Shown here piece after piece: positions 8,991-17,976 of a stretch of 64,000 bases of DNA (its first letter is position 1; each line of letters starts with the position of its first letter). Below the pieces are notes generated by a model that was not told the origin of the DNA, made no database searches, and saw nothing but the letters and a program-made list of their open reading frames with translations. The stretch is from positions 124,001 through 188,000 of the forward strand of contig NZ_JACIGI010000002.1 of the NCBI RefSeq assembly GCF_014197795.1, written 5' to 3'. The stretch comes from Roseospira goensis (lineage in GTDB: Bacteria > Pseudomonadota > Alphaproteobacteria > Rhodospirillales > Rhodospirillaceae). A program made the position numbers and the translations under genes.

Positions 8991-9779
8991 TCACATCACC
9001 AGGCCGCCGTCCACCCGCAGCACGGTGCCGTTGATGTAGCCGTTCTCGATCGCCTGCTGCACCGCGAGCGCCACCTCATCGGCCGTGCCCAGGCGGCGCA
9101 GAGGCACTTCGCCGGCCACCTCGGCCACCCGCGCCCCGGTCAGGGCGGCGTGAGTCGAGGGGGTGTCGGCAAAGCCCGGCGCGACGCAGACGGCGCGGAT
9201 GCCGAGCGGTCCCAGCTCCCGCGCCCAGGTGGCGGTGAGCGCCTCGATCCCGGCCTTGGCCGCCGCGTAGGCGCTCTGGCCCGGGTTGCCGCGCGCGCAG
9301 ATGGAGCCGATGGAGACGATCACGCCCTTCAGACGCCTGCGGGCCATGCGCTCGGCGACGCTCATTGTGACGGCATGCACGGCCGTCAGATTGGTGGCAA
9401 TCACGGTGTCCCAGAGCGCCAGCCGCTCCGCCCGCGTGGTGCGGCGCAGCAGGTCCACCAGGGGGGCGTTGCGGATCAGGCCGGCGTTGTTGACCAGGAT
9501 ATCGAGGCCGTCCAGGGCGTCGAAGGCAGTGCCCACGGCGGCGTCGGCGGCGTCGGCGTCGGTCAAGTCGACGGGGACGGTGACGACCGCCGGGTGGTCC
9601 GCCCGCACGGCCTCCAGGCCGGCGGTGTCGCGGTCGAGCACGGCAAGCGCGGCCCCGGCGGCGGTCAGCCGGTCGACGATGGCGCGGCCCAGCCCCTGGG
9701 CGCCGCCGGTGACCAGGGCACGGCGGCCCTCCAGAGGGGGGGGCACGGCGGGGGCCACGGTGGGGGGCGGGGTCGTCAC
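8991..9779 (-). CDS. SDR-family oxidoreductase (FabG-like)
   Basis: 262-residue classical short-chain dehydrogenase/reductase. The NAD(P)-binding TGGAQGLG lies at residues 24-31, followed by NNAG, a catalytic Ser in IVSIGSICARG and the Y-x3-K pair in SAYAAAKAG. The C-terminal GYINGTVLRVDGG is FabG-like. Because it is translationally coupled to the acyl carrier protein (the GTG at 9779 overlaps the ACP stop), it may reduce a 3-oxoacyl or similar group tethered to that ACP; a sugar substrate is also possible. The first about 18 residues are Pro/Thr-rich and non-conserved. Confidence 0.87.
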   Translation of the reverse strand: MTTPPPTVAPAVPPPLEGRRALVTGGAQGLGRAIVDRLTAAGAALAVLDRDTAGLEAVRADHPAVVTVPVDLTDADAADAAVGTAFDALDGLDILVNNAGLIRNAPLVDLLRRTTRAERLALWDTVIATNLTAVHAVTMSVAERMARRRLKGVIVSIGSICARGNPGQSAYAAAKAGIEALTATWARELGPLGIRAVCVAPGFADTPSTHAALTGARVAEVAGEVPLRRLGTADEVALAVQQAIENGYINGTVLRVDGGLVM

Positions 9780-10006
9780 GGGGTGACACCCTTGCGCCGC
9801 AGCACCGCGGCGATGGCGCCGTAGCTGGTCATGGCGGCGATCTCGTCGCCGTCCAGGGTCAGGCCGTACGCCTCCTCCAGGGAAACGATCAGGTCCATGT
9901 GCTTGAGCGAGTCCCACTGCGGTAGGGTGCGCATCGACGCGTCGTCGTCGATGGCGTCGACGGGCAGGCGCAGGACCTGGGACATCACGGAGCGCAGAGT
10001 GGGCAT
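9776..10006 (-). CDS. Acyl carrier protein (specialised)
   Basis: 76-residue four-helix carrier protein. S33 in QWDSLKHMDLIVSLEE is the 4'-phosphopantetheine attachment site (DSL motif), and LPVDAIDDDASM is the usual helix I-II loop. It is more divergent than AcpP (YGLTLDGDEIAAM in helix III) and is encoded away from fab genes, beside an SDR and divergent from an adenylating ligase. It is therefore best read as the dedicated carrier for a group activated by the ligase at 10210. First gene of the minus-strand arm ACP-SDR-methyltransferase-WbqC. Confidence 0.9.
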   Translation of the reverse strand: MPTLRSVMSQVLRLPVDAIDDDASMRTLPQWDSLKHMDLIVSLEEAYGLTLDGDEIAAMTSYGAIAAVLRRKGVTP

Positions 10007-10209
10007 GCGCGGGTCCTGAACGGGCCGGGGGCTCGTGACAGCCGAGCCCCGCGGCGACGGTGCGACATGCGGCGGATCGTATGGGGCCGCCCGCGGGGGG
10101 TCAAGCCGCCGTCCCCCGGGCGTTGCGGCGGGCGCTTAACGCGCTGGTAAGCCCCGCCTGCTAGGGATGAGACTCCCCTCGCGGGCGGCGTGTGGAGCGG
10201 TATCCCCCG
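10007..10209. promoter_or_regulatory. Divergent intergenic region of the glycan cluster
   Basis: The 203-bp gap between the divergently transcribed ACP and AMP-ligase genes must hold promoters for both arms. I see an AT-richer patch with TTAACG and GGTAAGC near 10135-10152 that could serve the plus strand, but no convincing paired -35/-10 boxes and no clear operator. Confidence 0.4.
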
Positions 10210-11811
10210 ATGACGGCCTTCCCCTACATTCACTCAGTCGGGCAGCGGTTCGCGGCCGTGGCGGCAGCGGCGCCGGCGCGGCCCGCGCTGGCGTTCAGCG
10301 ACGGCCGCGTCCTGCGCTATGGGGACCTCGCCGCCCTGAGCGGGCAGGTGGCGGCCCTGCTGCACCATCACGGCGTGCGGCGCGACGACGCGGTGGCGCT
10401 GCTGCTGGAGAAGAGTCCGGCGGCCTATGCGGCCATGCTGGGCGCCCTGCACCTGGGGGCACCCTATGTCAATCTCGACCGCACCAGTCCGGCGGTGCGG
10501 CTGGCCCGCATCCTGGACCGCTGCCGGCCGCGCGTGCTGCTGGTCGACGCCGCTCCCGAGCCCGATCTGGCGGTGGCGGCCCGCGACCTCGGCATCGTCA
10601 TTCTTGGTCCCGATGTCGCCGGGATGGCCGCCGCCGCGCCGCCGCTGCCGGCGGACCGGGCGACGCCGACGGGGACGACGCCGGCCTACCTGATGTTCAC
10701 CTCCGGCTCGACCGGCTTTCCGAAGGGCGCGGTGATCCCCCACGCCGCCCTGTTGAACCTGGCCGCCTGGGCGGCCGAGACCTTCGCCCTGACCCCGGAC
10801 GACCGCCTGACCAACGTCAATCCGCTGTACTTCGACAACGCGGTCTTCGACGTCTACGCCAGCCTGCTCACGGGCGCCTGCCTGCATCCGTTCACGCGCG
10901 ACGAGACCGCCGAGGCGCGCGCCCTGGTCAAGGCGGTGGGCGCGGCGGGCTGCACGGTGTGGTTCTCCGTGCCGTCGATGCTGATGATGCTGACCACCCT
11001 GCGGGCGATCGCGCCGGGAGACCTCGCCGCCCTGCGGCTGGTGATCTTCGGCGGCGAGGGTTACCCGAAACCGGAACTGCGCAAACTGTACGACCTCCTC
11101 GGCGGTCACGCCCGACTGGTCAACGTCTACGGCCCGACCGAGTGCACCTGCATCTGCTCGGCCCATGCGATCGGCCCGGCCGACTTCTCGGACGGGACCG
11201 GGCTGGCGACCCTGGGGCGGCTGGCGCCCAATTTCGAGCCCCTGATCCTGGACGGCGACCGGCCGGTGGCCCCCGGCGAGACCGGCGAGCTGTGCCTGCG
11301 CGGCCCCCAGGTGGGCCTGGGCTACTGGCGCGACCCGGCGCGCACCGCCGCCGCCTTCGTGCCCAATCCACTCCACGACCGCTATCCCGAGACGATCTAC
11401 CGGACGGGAGACCTGGTGCGGGCGGACGCCGACGGCCGGTTGTGGTTCCGCGGCCGCGCGGACAACCAGATCAAGCACATGGGCTACCGTATCGAGCTGG
11501 AGGAGGTGGACGCCGCGCTGTACGCCGTCGCCGGCGTGCGCGAGGCCGCCGCCGCCTACGTCCGCACCCGCGCCGCCTGGGGCCACATCGTGGCCGCGGT
11601 CAGCGGCGAGCCGGGGCTCGCGGAGGCCGGGGTGGTGGCCGCGCTGCGTGCGCGCCTGCCGCCGTACATGGTGCCCGACCGGGTGCGGGTGCTGGAGCAC
11701 CTGCCCAAGAACCGCAACGGCAAGATCAGCCGGCCCGACGTGCGGGCGCTGTTCCTGCCCGACGCCGCCGGCGTCGCCCCGACCGCCGCCCCCGAGGAGA
11801 ACGCGGGATGA
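10210..11811 (+). CDS. AMP-binding amino-acid/acyl adenylating enzyme (NRPS A-domain-like, carrier-protein ligase)
   Basis: 533-residue ANL-superfamily enzyme. Core motifs are in order: A3 TSGSTGFPKG (about residue 164), A5 NVYGPTECTC, A7/A8 YRTGDLVRADADGRLWFRGR (about 397), and A10 PKNRNGKISRP with the catalytic Lys (about 500). Length and motif spacing match free-standing amino-acid adenylating proteins such as DltA and prolyl- or glycyl-carrier-protein ligases, rather than fatty acyl-CoA synthetases. It should activate an amino or short acyl acid with ATP and load the ACP encoded divergently at 9776-10006. ATG 10210 is preferred over an upstream GTG (10192). First gene of the plus-strand arm and coupled to the next gene by ATGA. 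Confidence 0.88.
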   Translation: MTAFPYIHSVGQRFAAVAAAAPARPALAFSDGRVLRYGDLAALSGQVAALLHHHGVRRDDAVALLLEKSPAAYAAMLGALHLGAPYVNLDRTSPAVRLARILDRCRPRVLLVDAAPEPDLAVAARDLGIVILGPDVAGMAAAAPPLPADRATPTGTTPAYLMFTSGSTGFPKGAVIPHAALLNLAAWAAETFALTPDDRLTNVNPLYFDNAVFDVYASLLTGACLHPFTRDETAEARALVKAVGAAGCTVWFSVPSMLMMLTTLRAIAPGDLAALRLVIFGGEGYPKPELRKLYDLLGGHARLVNVYGPTECTCICSAHAIGPADFSDGTGLATLGRLAPNFEPLILDGDRPVAPGETGELCLRGPQVGLGYWRDPARTAAAFVPNPLHDRYPETIYRTGDLVRADADGRLWFRGRADNQIKHMGYRIELEEVDAALYAVAGVREAAAAYVRTRAAWGHIVAAVSGEPGLAEAGVVAALRARLPPYMVPDRVRVLEHLPKNRNGKISRPDVRALFLPDAAGVAPTAAPEENAG

Positions 11812-12479
11812 CCGATATCGTGCTGTTCGGCACCGGCATGGTGGCCGATGTGGTGGCCGCCACCATCGCCCGCGCCGGCCGTGACCGGGTGGTGGCCCAT
11901 ACCGTGGATCGGGCGGTGCTGACGGCGCCGGAGCATCGCGGCCGGCCGGTGTGGCCGTTCGAGGAGATCGAGACCCACGTGCCGCCGGACCGCGCCCGGA
12001 TGCTGGTGGCCGTGGGCTACCACGACCTGAACGCCCTGCGCGCCGCGCGCTGCGCCGATGCCCGCGCCAAGGGCTATGAACTTGCCAGTCATGTGGGCGG
12101 GGCCGGCGCCGATCCCACGGTGACGGTGGGCGGGAACGTCGTCGTGCTGGACGGCGCGGGGTTGCAGCCCTATGCCTCGGTGGCCGAGGGCACGTTCGTG
12201 TTCTCGGGCGCCACCGTGGGCCACCATGCGAGCGTGGGGCCGTTCTGCTGGGTGACCTCCAACAGCGTCATCAGCGGCGCCAGCACCATCGGCGCCCGCT
12301 GCTTCCTGGGTCTGGGCTGCGTGATCGGTCATCGGGTGACGGTGGGCGACGGCTGCGTCGTCGGCGCCGGCGCCCGCCTGCTCAAGGACGCCGCGCCGGA
12401 CGGCGTCTACCTGGAGCCCGGGACCGACCGCTTCCGGCTCGACACCCCGCGCTTCCTGCGCATGACCCGGCTGGCGTAG
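11808..12479 (+). CDS. NeuD/PglD-type sugar O- or N-acetyltransferase
   Basis: 223 residues. The N-terminal Rossmann-like PglD_N domain (IVLFGTGMVADVVAATI) is followed by a left-handed beta-helix of hexapeptide repeats (about 110-200: VTVGGNVVVLDGAGLQPYAS, ATVGHHASVGPFCWVT, ASTIGARCFLGLGC). Relatives use acetyl-CoA to acylate the 4-amino group of UDP-4-amino sugars, or sialic acid precursors. The ATG overlaps the ligase stop (ATGA). The natural reading is that it modifies a nucleotide-activated amino sugar of the local glycan. Confidence 0.87.
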   Translation: MTDIVLFGTGMVADVVAATIARAGRDRVVAHTVDRAVLTAPEHRGRPVWPFEEIETHVPPDRARMLVAVGYHDLNALRAARCADARAKGYELASHVGGAGADPTVTVGGNVVVLDGAGLQPYASVAEGTFVFSGATVGHHASVGPFCWVTSNSVISGASTIGARCFLGLGCVIGHRVTVGDGCVVGAGARLLKDAAPDGVYLEPGTDRFRLDTPRFLRMTRLA

Positions 12480-12488
12480 GGGGGCGGG

Positions 12489-13397
12489 GTGACGGGCGAG
12501 ATACAAGCCCCGAGCGCGGCGCGCGCCCCGGATAGCGCCACCCGCTTCCTGTGCGTGGGCAATCGCGGGTTCGTGTATGACCGCATGATTGCGCTCGGAC
12601 TCACCCTGTGTCCGCCCATCGCCGTCGAGGGGTCGTATTTTCACAGGGCCTTGGAGGCGTCGGGGCAGGCGTTCCGAACGGTGCGGCGCAAGGCCGCGTT
12701 GCTCGACCTGCTGGCGCGGCGCGACTTCGATGTCCTGGTCTCGAACGGCTGCCCATTCATTCTGCCCGCCGGGGTGATCGACGATCCGGCGCGGACCTTC
12801 GTCAACGTGCATCCCTCGCCGCTGCCGGACCTGCCGGGTGTCGACCCGGTGCCCGGGGCGCTGCTGTTCGGGCGTGATTCGGGCGCCAGTTGCCACGTCA
12901 TGGATGCAGGCATCGACACCGGCCCCCTGATCGCGCGCGAGGTGATCCCCTACGATCCGGCATTCGACGCCGACCTTTTGTACCACCTTTCGTTCCGGGC
13001 CGAGGTGGCCGTGTTCGAGCGCGCCTTGGCACGCGGGTTCGCGCCGGACCCGGCGCTGGCGGCGAGCCATGTCGGCGACATTCGGTCCTACATGCGGCGC
13101 GAGGCGGACCTGTGGCTCGACTTTGCCGAGGCACCGGAGGCGATCGCCCGCCGCGTGGCGGCCTTCAGCAATGCGGCCCAGGGTGCGCGGCTGCGCGTGG
13201 GTGAGGCCACCGTGGTGGTGCGCCGCTGTGCCGTTGTGCGCAACGGGTTCCTGACACGCACCTTCGCCGCCTGCAGCGACCGCACGGTCGTGCTGCGCTA
13301 TGGTCCGGGGGTGCTGGTGCGGCGGGCCGATGCTTTCCTGAGGCTGGATGGGCTGGAAGGCGACACGGCCGACCTGGCGCCCGGGGTGCGGGTATGA
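12489..13397 (+). CDS. Formyltransferase-family protein (methionyl-tRNA formyltransferase-like fold)
   Basis: 302 residues with the formyl_trans_N signature. Asn and His of FVNVHPSPLPDLPGVDP (N106, H108) and the downstream Asp in GIDTGPLI form the N-H-D catalytic set that uses 10-formyl-tetrahydrofolate. It is not the housekeeping Fmt; homologues in O-antigen clusters N-formylate amino sugars such as Qui4N or Qui3N. GTG 12489 follows a GGGGCGGGG stretch and lies 9 bp after the acetyltransferase stop. Together with the NeuD-like enzyme it implies an amino-sugar intermediate. Confidence 0.83.
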   Translation: MTGEIQAPSAARAPDSATRFLCVGNRGFVYDRMIALGLTLCPPIAVEGSYFHRALEASGQAFRTVRRKAALLDLLARRDFDVLVSNGCPFILPAGVIDDPARTFVNVHPSPLPDLPGVDPVPGALLFGRDSGASCHVMDAGIDTGPLIAREVIPYDPAFDADLLYHLSFRAEVAVFERALARGFAPDPALAASHVGDIRSYMRREADLWLDFAEAPEAIARRVAAFSNAAQGARLRVGEATVVVRRCAVVRNGFLTRTFAACSDRTVVLRYGPGVLVRRADAFLRLDGLEGDTADLAPGVRV

Positions 13398-13452
13398 CCG
13401 CGGCGGAGTCTTAGGCCCCGGACCGGGGGACGGTGGAAGGAGCGAGGCTAGC

Positions 13453-14520
13453 ATGCGCAGTTCGGCCCTGGAATGGTTGCGGGACCCGCAGGACGGTCGG
13501 CCGCTCACGGTCGCCGAGGGCGCCACCATCGTCGATGGCGTCCTTGTCGAGGGCGAGCTGGTGGGGACGATGCGGCGCTATGCGATCCGGGACGGGGTGC
13601 CCGACCTGGCGCCCGATGAAACCCTGTTCGGAACAGCCCGGTTCGCCCGTGGCTACTACCGCGGGATCGCCGACAGCTATGATGAGACTGTTCATGTGAC
13701 GTTCGATCTTTACGGGGATACCGAGGACGGGTTCCGCGAGACTCTGGTGGACCGTCTCGGGGTCAGGCCCGGAGACCGCGTCCTCGAACTCTCGGCGGGA
13801 ACAGGGCGGGATTCCGAACGCCTGCTGCGCCGGCTGGGCGCGCACGGCCATCTCTGGCTTCTCGATCTGTCCCCGGACATGCTGCGCCACGCGGCCGATC
13901 GCCTGCGGGACGCCCCGGTGCCCGTGGATCTGTGCGTTGGCAACGCCGCCGCCCTGCCGTTCGCCGACGACGCGTTCGACGCCCTGTTCTGCTTCACCGG
14001 CGTCGGGCATTTCCCCGATCTGCGGCGCGCCCTGGCCGAGATGGGGCGCGTCGTGCGGCCCGGCGGGCGGGTCCTGTTCTGCGAGAAGAACGTGCCGCCC
14101 TGGCTGCGGGATACCACGTACGGCCGCATCCTCATCAACAACAACCCGATGTTCGCTGATCCGGTCCCTTTGACAGATCTGCCAGTATGCGCCCGAAACG
14201 TGCGCGTCCAGTGGCTGCTCGGCAATGTTCATTACGTGATCGACTACGACGTGGGCGAGGGGGAGCCGGTCGGGAACTTCGACCTGGACCTGCCCGGCTA
14301 TCGCGGCGGGACCTTCAACACCCGCTACTACGGCCGCCTGGAGGGGGTCACCCCGCAGGCCAAGGCCCTGTACGAGCGCGCCGCCGCGGCGCGCGGCGAA
14401 AGCCTGCATGCCTGGCTCGACCGCGTCGTGCGTTCGGCGGCCGAGGCCGACCTGTCCGGTGACGGGGATGCCGGGCCGGTCGCCGGGGACGAGGCCCCGA
14501 CCGGGCCGGGAGCCGGGTGA
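13453..14520 (+). CDS. Class I SAM-dependent methyltransferase
   Basis: 355 residues. A Trm112/zinc-ribbon-like N-terminal stretch lacking cysteines (EWLRDPQDGRPLTV... YAIRDGVPDLAP) precedes a Methyltransf_11/25 domain. Motif I is VLELSAGTGRDSERLL (about residues 112-127), the post-I acidic strand is LLDLSPDMLRHA, and motif IV lies in DALFCFTGVGHF. The C-terminal 100 residues (PMFADPVPLTDLPVCARNVR and on) are extra. Substrate unknown; probably a glycan or lipid-linked sugar. ATG 13453 follows a GGAAGGAG stretch (13436-13443). The stop shares a base with the next start (TGATG). Confidence 0.83.
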   Translation: MRSSALEWLRDPQDGRPLTVAEGATIVDGVLVEGELVGTMRRYAIRDGVPDLAPDETLFGTARFARGYYRGIADSYDETVHVTFDLYGDTEDGFRETLVDRLGVRPGDRVLELSAGTGRDSERLLRRLGAHGHLWLLDLSPDMLRHAADRLRDAPVPVDLCVGNAAALPFADDAFDALFCFTGVGHFPDLRRALAEMGRVVRPGGRVLFCEKNVPPWLRDTTYGRILINNNPMFADPVPLTDLPVCARNVRVQWLLGNVHYVIDYDVGEGEPVGNFDLDLPGYRGGTFNTRYYGRLEGVTPQAKALYERAAAARGESLHAWLDRVVRSAAEADLSGDGDAGPVAGDEAPTGPGAG

Positions 14521-15509
14521 TGCGCTGGCGCAAGCTTGGGCGGGTCTTTGTGCCCGACCCCCGGTCCTGGATGCACAGCTATGCCCAGACGCCGACGCCG
14601 TTGGCGGTCGGGGACCGCATCCGCGTGTTCCTGGGTTGCCGCCCGCGCGCCCGGGTGGAGGGCCTTCCGGTGGCGCGCGTCGCCTTCGTGGACCTCGACC
14701 GGTCGAAGCCCACGCGTGTTGTCGACGTTCACGACGGACCCGTCCTCAATCTGGGCGAGACGGGCAGCTTTGACGAGTTCGGACAGCATCCCATCACCGC
14801 CATGTGGCGGGGGGGCGAGGTCTGGCTCTACTACGTGGGCTGGACCCGCATGGTGTCGGTCCCCTTCAACCGGGCCATCGGGCTCGCCATCAGCACCGAT
14901 GGCGGGCGCTCCTTCCGGCGCTACGGCCGCGGTCCGATCATGGGACCGACCCCACGTGAGCCGTTCCTGCACCAGGGGCCCGCCGTCCGTCGCTTCGAGG
15001 ACCGCTGGCACATGTGGTACCTGGGCGGCCTTCGCTGGGTGAGCGACGGTGGCCGTCCGGAAGCGATCTATCAGGTCATGCACGCGACCTCGGACGACGG
15101 GATCGCTTGGCGGCGGGAGGGCGTGCCCATCCTACCGACGGTGTTCGCTGACGAGTGCCAGGCCGGGCAGGCGGTGATCCACCGCGGCGGCCTCTACCAC
15201 ATATGGTTCTCGTATCGCCCGGGGCTCGACTTCCGCAACGCCGCGCGGGGCTACCGGATGGGGTACGCCTGCTCGGCGGACCTGGCGACCTGGTCGCGCG
15301 ACGATGCCCAGGCGGGGCTCGACGTCTCGGCGGCGGGCTGGGATTCCGAGATGGTGGGCTACCCCAACATCCTGGAAGACGGCGCCCACACTTGGCTGTT
15401 CTATTGCGGAAACTACTTCGGGCGCGACGGCTTCGGCGTCGCGGAGATGGTCGAGGGAGAGGATCCGTCCCCCGGAACCCTTGGTGGGATGAAAAGGCAG
15501 GTGACATGA
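14520..15509 (+). CDS. Five-bladed beta-propeller glycosidase-like protein (GH43/GH130-like fold)
   Basis: 329 residues, rich in propeller-type strands: TAMWRGGEVWLYYVGWTR, RAIGLAISTDGGRSFRR, HMWYLGGLRW, HIWFSYRPG, TWLFYCGNYFG. The pattern of repeated 'W-hydrophobic-Y-Y' strands and acidic turns is that of glycosidase-like propellers (GH43, GH32/68, GH130) frequently found in polysaccharide clusters. No signal peptide, so it would act in the cytosol. I cannot assign catalytic residues safely; it could be a transferase or phosphorylase rather than a hydrolase. ATG 14520 overlaps the previous stop; a GTG at 14517 is equivalent. Confidence 0.72.
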   Translation: MRWRKLGRVFVPDPRSWMHSYAQTPTPLAVGDRIRVFLGCRPRARVEGLPVARVAFVDLDRSKPTRVVDVHDGPVLNLGETGSFDEFGQHPITAMWRGGEVWLYYVGWTRMVSVPFNRAIGLAISTDGGRSFRRYGRGPIMGPTPREPFLHQGPAVRRFEDRWHMWYLGGLRWVSDGGRPEAIYQVMHATSDDGIAWRREGVPILPTVFADECQAGQAVIHRGGLYHIWFSYRPGLDFRNAARGYRMGYACSADLATWSRDDAQAGLDVSAAGWDSEMVGYPNILEDGAHTWLFYCGNYFGRDGFGVAEMVEGEDPSPGTLGGMKRQVT

Positions 15510-17137
15510 CGGGCGCGATTCCCCGCCGGAAGGTGTTCGGCGTCGGCTTCATGAAGACGGGCACGACGACCCTCGAAACGGCACTGGAGCAGTTGGGCTA
15601 CAGGGTCTGCAAGGGGCACTGGAACAACAACCACACCAACTACCTGATTGCCCAGGCCCTGAGCGGCCACGCCGACGAATGCATCCGCTTCGCTCGCAAC
15701 TACGACGCCTTTTTCGATGCGCCGTGGGGCGGGACGGATCTGTACCGGTCTTTGCACGCGGCTTTCCCGGACGCCAAGTTCATCCTCAATACGCGCGACC
15801 CCGCAGCCTGGGTCAAGTCTGTGCTCGCCATGGACCTTGCGTTCGACCCCGATCCGGAGACGTGCCTGGACACCGTCTATGACCGAGGCTCCTATGGCCA
15901 TGTCTTCTATTTGAACACGTTCTTCGGGATTCATAGCCTCGCGGAGGCGCGATCCAAGCTGTATGAGACGTACGTCGCGCACACGGCGCGGCTGCGGCAG
16001 TTCCTCCGGGACGTCGGCGCGGACGTCCTGGAGATCGACGTGACCGCGGGCCAGGGATGGGAAGTCCTGTGCCCCTTCCTTGATCGGCCGATCCCGGACC
16101 GCCCGTTCCCGAGGCGCAACGTCGGCGCCGTGGTCAACCCGATCAACCGGGCGCGCGGATCGGCGTCGCAGCCACCGCCCGCGCCCGCAACGACGGCCGC
16201 CACGCCGGTGGCACCCAAGACCATGGCCGACGTCAAGGTGGTGGTTTACATGGGCCTGTACCGCCACGAACCGTTCGTCCGCGAGGCCCTCGACAGTGTC
16301 TTCGCGATGGACTACCCGCACCCGGACAATGTGCGCGTGGTCATCTACGACGATGCTTCTCCCGACAACAGTTGTGATGTCGCAAAGAACTACCTGAACG
16401 AGACGGCGCGGCCGTTCCCGTGGCAGCTTCATCGCAGCGACGAGAACCTCTGTGCCGGACAGACCAACCTGATGCTCCGGTCCTATCCGGCCGACTATTA
16501 CGTCATCTGCTGCGACGATGATGTCCAGACCCCCGATCGTCTGCTGACGGCGGTCGAAACCCATCTGCGCACCGGGGCGCTGGTCGTGAGTGCGAACGCC
16601 AATCTGATCGACGAACGCGGCGCCTTCCAGGGCCTGCGACAGGCGCCGGACGCCGCCGTCGCGGCGCCGACGCTGGCCGAGTTCCTGAAGGCAGGGTCCA
16701 TCGCCACCTGTTTTGGGGCCGGGCAGAGCTACGCGCGCCGAATCATCGACGTCTTCGGCCCGTTTCCGGAGACGATCCGCAATCTCGACGTCATCGCCCC
16801 GTTCCGCGCCGCCCTGCTCGATCCAGAGGGGGGCAACGCCTACATACGGCGCCCGCTGGTGTTCTGGCGCCAGCATGCCGCGATGATGACGCTGAAGGCC
16901 GCTGCGCGCACCGGCGACGACCCCTTGCAGAAGGCCATCGCTGAAGAGCGCTGGCACGCCAACATGGTCGGCAATGTGCTGGCCATGCTGGACGACACCG
17001 CCCGCCTGAAGCAGGTGCAGCCGCAGCGGGACGTGGGACCGATCGTCAATGCCCTCGTGAACCGACAGGTCGCACTCACCCGACGCTGGACCCGGCTGCG
17101 CCACGACATGGCGCGCCAGGGCATCGGGCTGTTCTGA
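15506..17137 (+). CDS. Bifunctional sulfotransferase-GT2 glycosyltransferase fusion
   Basis: 543 residues in two parts. Residues about 8-215 are a sulfotransferase: GVGFMKTGTTTLE (12-24) is the PAPS 5'-phosphosulfate loop and FILNTRDPAAWVKS (about 93-106) is the 3'-phosphate Arg/Ser motif. A Pro/Ala-rich linker (about 225-240) leads to a GT-A family 2 glycosyltransferase (about 243-470): MGLYRHEPFVREALDSVFA, IYDDASPDNS, then YVICCDDDVQTPDRLLTAV with the metal-binding DDD near 337. One protein could therefore extend and sulfate the same glycan. The start overlaps the previous stop (ATGA). Last gene of the plus arm, converging on 17167. Confidence 0.85.
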   Translation: MTGAIPRRKVFGVGFMKTGTTTLETALEQLGYRVCKGHWNNNHTNYLIAQALSGHADECIRFARNYDAFFDAPWGGTDLYRSLHAAFPDAKFILNTRDPAAWVKSVLAMDLAFDPDPETCLDTVYDRGSYGHVFYLNTFFGIHSLAEARSKLYETYVAHTARLRQFLRDVGADVLEIDVTAGQGWEVLCPFLDRPIPDRPFPRRNVGAVVNPINRARGSASQPPPAPATTAATPVAPKTMADVKVVVYMGLYRHEPFVREALDSVFAMDYPHPDNVRVVIYDDASPDNSCDVAKNYLNETARPFPWQLHRSDENLCAGQTNLMLRSYPADYYVICCDDDVQTPDRLLTAVETHLRTGALVVSANANLIDERGAFQGLRQAPDAAVAAPTLAEFLKAGSIATCFGAGQSYARRIIDVFGPFPETIRNLDVIAPFRAALLDPEGGNAYIRRPLVFWRQHAAMMTLKAAARTGDDPLQKAIAEERWHANMVGNVLAMLDDTARLKQVQPQRDVGPIVNALVNRQVALTRRWTRLRHDMARQGIGLF

Positions 17138-17166
17138 CGCGGCCGATCGGTCGGTCGCTGGTCCGC

Positions 17167-17973
17167 CTACGCCGCGTAGCCGAACAGGGCGCAGACCTCG
17201 TGATACAGCGGGCTGGTGTCGAAGCGGTGCCGCGTCTCCGGGTCCAGCGGGCGGCGCTCGGGGGCCTCGATCACCGCCAGCCCGCCGCCGCGCGAGGGCT
17301 GGTCCAGGTCGCCGGTCACCCGCCGGTTGGCCGCCCAGCGCTGCGGCCAGGCTGGATCGCAGGGCACCGCCAGGCGCCGGCACAGGGTCTCGACCCAGGG
17401 GTGGGGATCGGCGACCAGATCCTCGTAGCGCATCACGCCGAGTGGCGCCACCAGGCGGGCGAAGCGGGCCAGGCCGTCCAGGTAGTGGTCCAGCGTCAGG
17501 GTGCGGCTGAGCCCGCGCCGGGTCATGGCGCTCTGCCACTGGTCGATGGGGTGGCGCACGGTCACCACCAGGGGCACGGTCCAGCGCGGGGCCAGCACGG
17601 CGGCGGTCGTGAGGCGGTAGGCCGGGTCCGTCAGCTTGGGGACGCCGTGGAAGTCCAGGTGCGTCCAGTCCCGCAGCACCAGGACGCGCCCGCGCGCCGC
17701 CGCCCGCGCTTGCACCAGCGCCACCGCCTCCCGGAACGCCTCGGCCGGGGGCAGGCCGGCCAGCCGGTTCACCGCCGACGCGTCCGTGTCGTCCACGAGT
17801 CCGTGCCAGGCCTGCGCCTGTGCCAGCACCGGGCCGGGGCCGGCGCGCGGGTGCACCTCGCTCAGCAGCACCACAGATTCCATGCTCCCCAGGATGCGGG
17901 CGATCAGCGTCCCGCCGGTGCGCGCGAGGTGGCACAGCAGGCGCGGGGCGGTGAGAGCGGGCGCCGGCGTCAT
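17167..17973 (-). CDS. Sulfotransferase family protein
   Basis: 268 residues with a P-loop-like PAPS-binding start, LLCHLARTGGTLIARILGSM (residues about 12-30). The 3'-phosphate-binding stretch is PLVVTVRHPIDQWQSAMTRRG, followed by MRYEDLVADPHPWVETLCRRL, a standard sulfotransferase C-terminal landmark. It should transfer sulfate from PAPS to an acceptor hydroxyl on a glycan or small molecule. It lies 3 bp after the two-domain glycosyltransferase and is the last gene of the minus-strand arm 20780-17167. Confidence 0.82.
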   Translation of the reverse strand: MTPAPALTAPRLLCHLARTGGTLIARILGSMESVVLLSEVHPRAGPGPVLAQAQAWHGLVDDTDASAVNRLAGLPPAEAFREAVALVQARAAARGRVLVLRDWTHLDFHGVPKLTDPAYRLTTAAVLAPRWTVPLVVTVRHPIDQWQSAMTRRGLSRTLTLDHYLDGLARFARLVAPLGVMRYEDLVADPHPWVETLCRRLAVPCDPAWPQRWAANRRVTGDLDQPSRGGGLAVIEAPERRPLDPETRHRFDTSPLYHEVCALFGYAA

Positions 17974-17976
17974 CGC

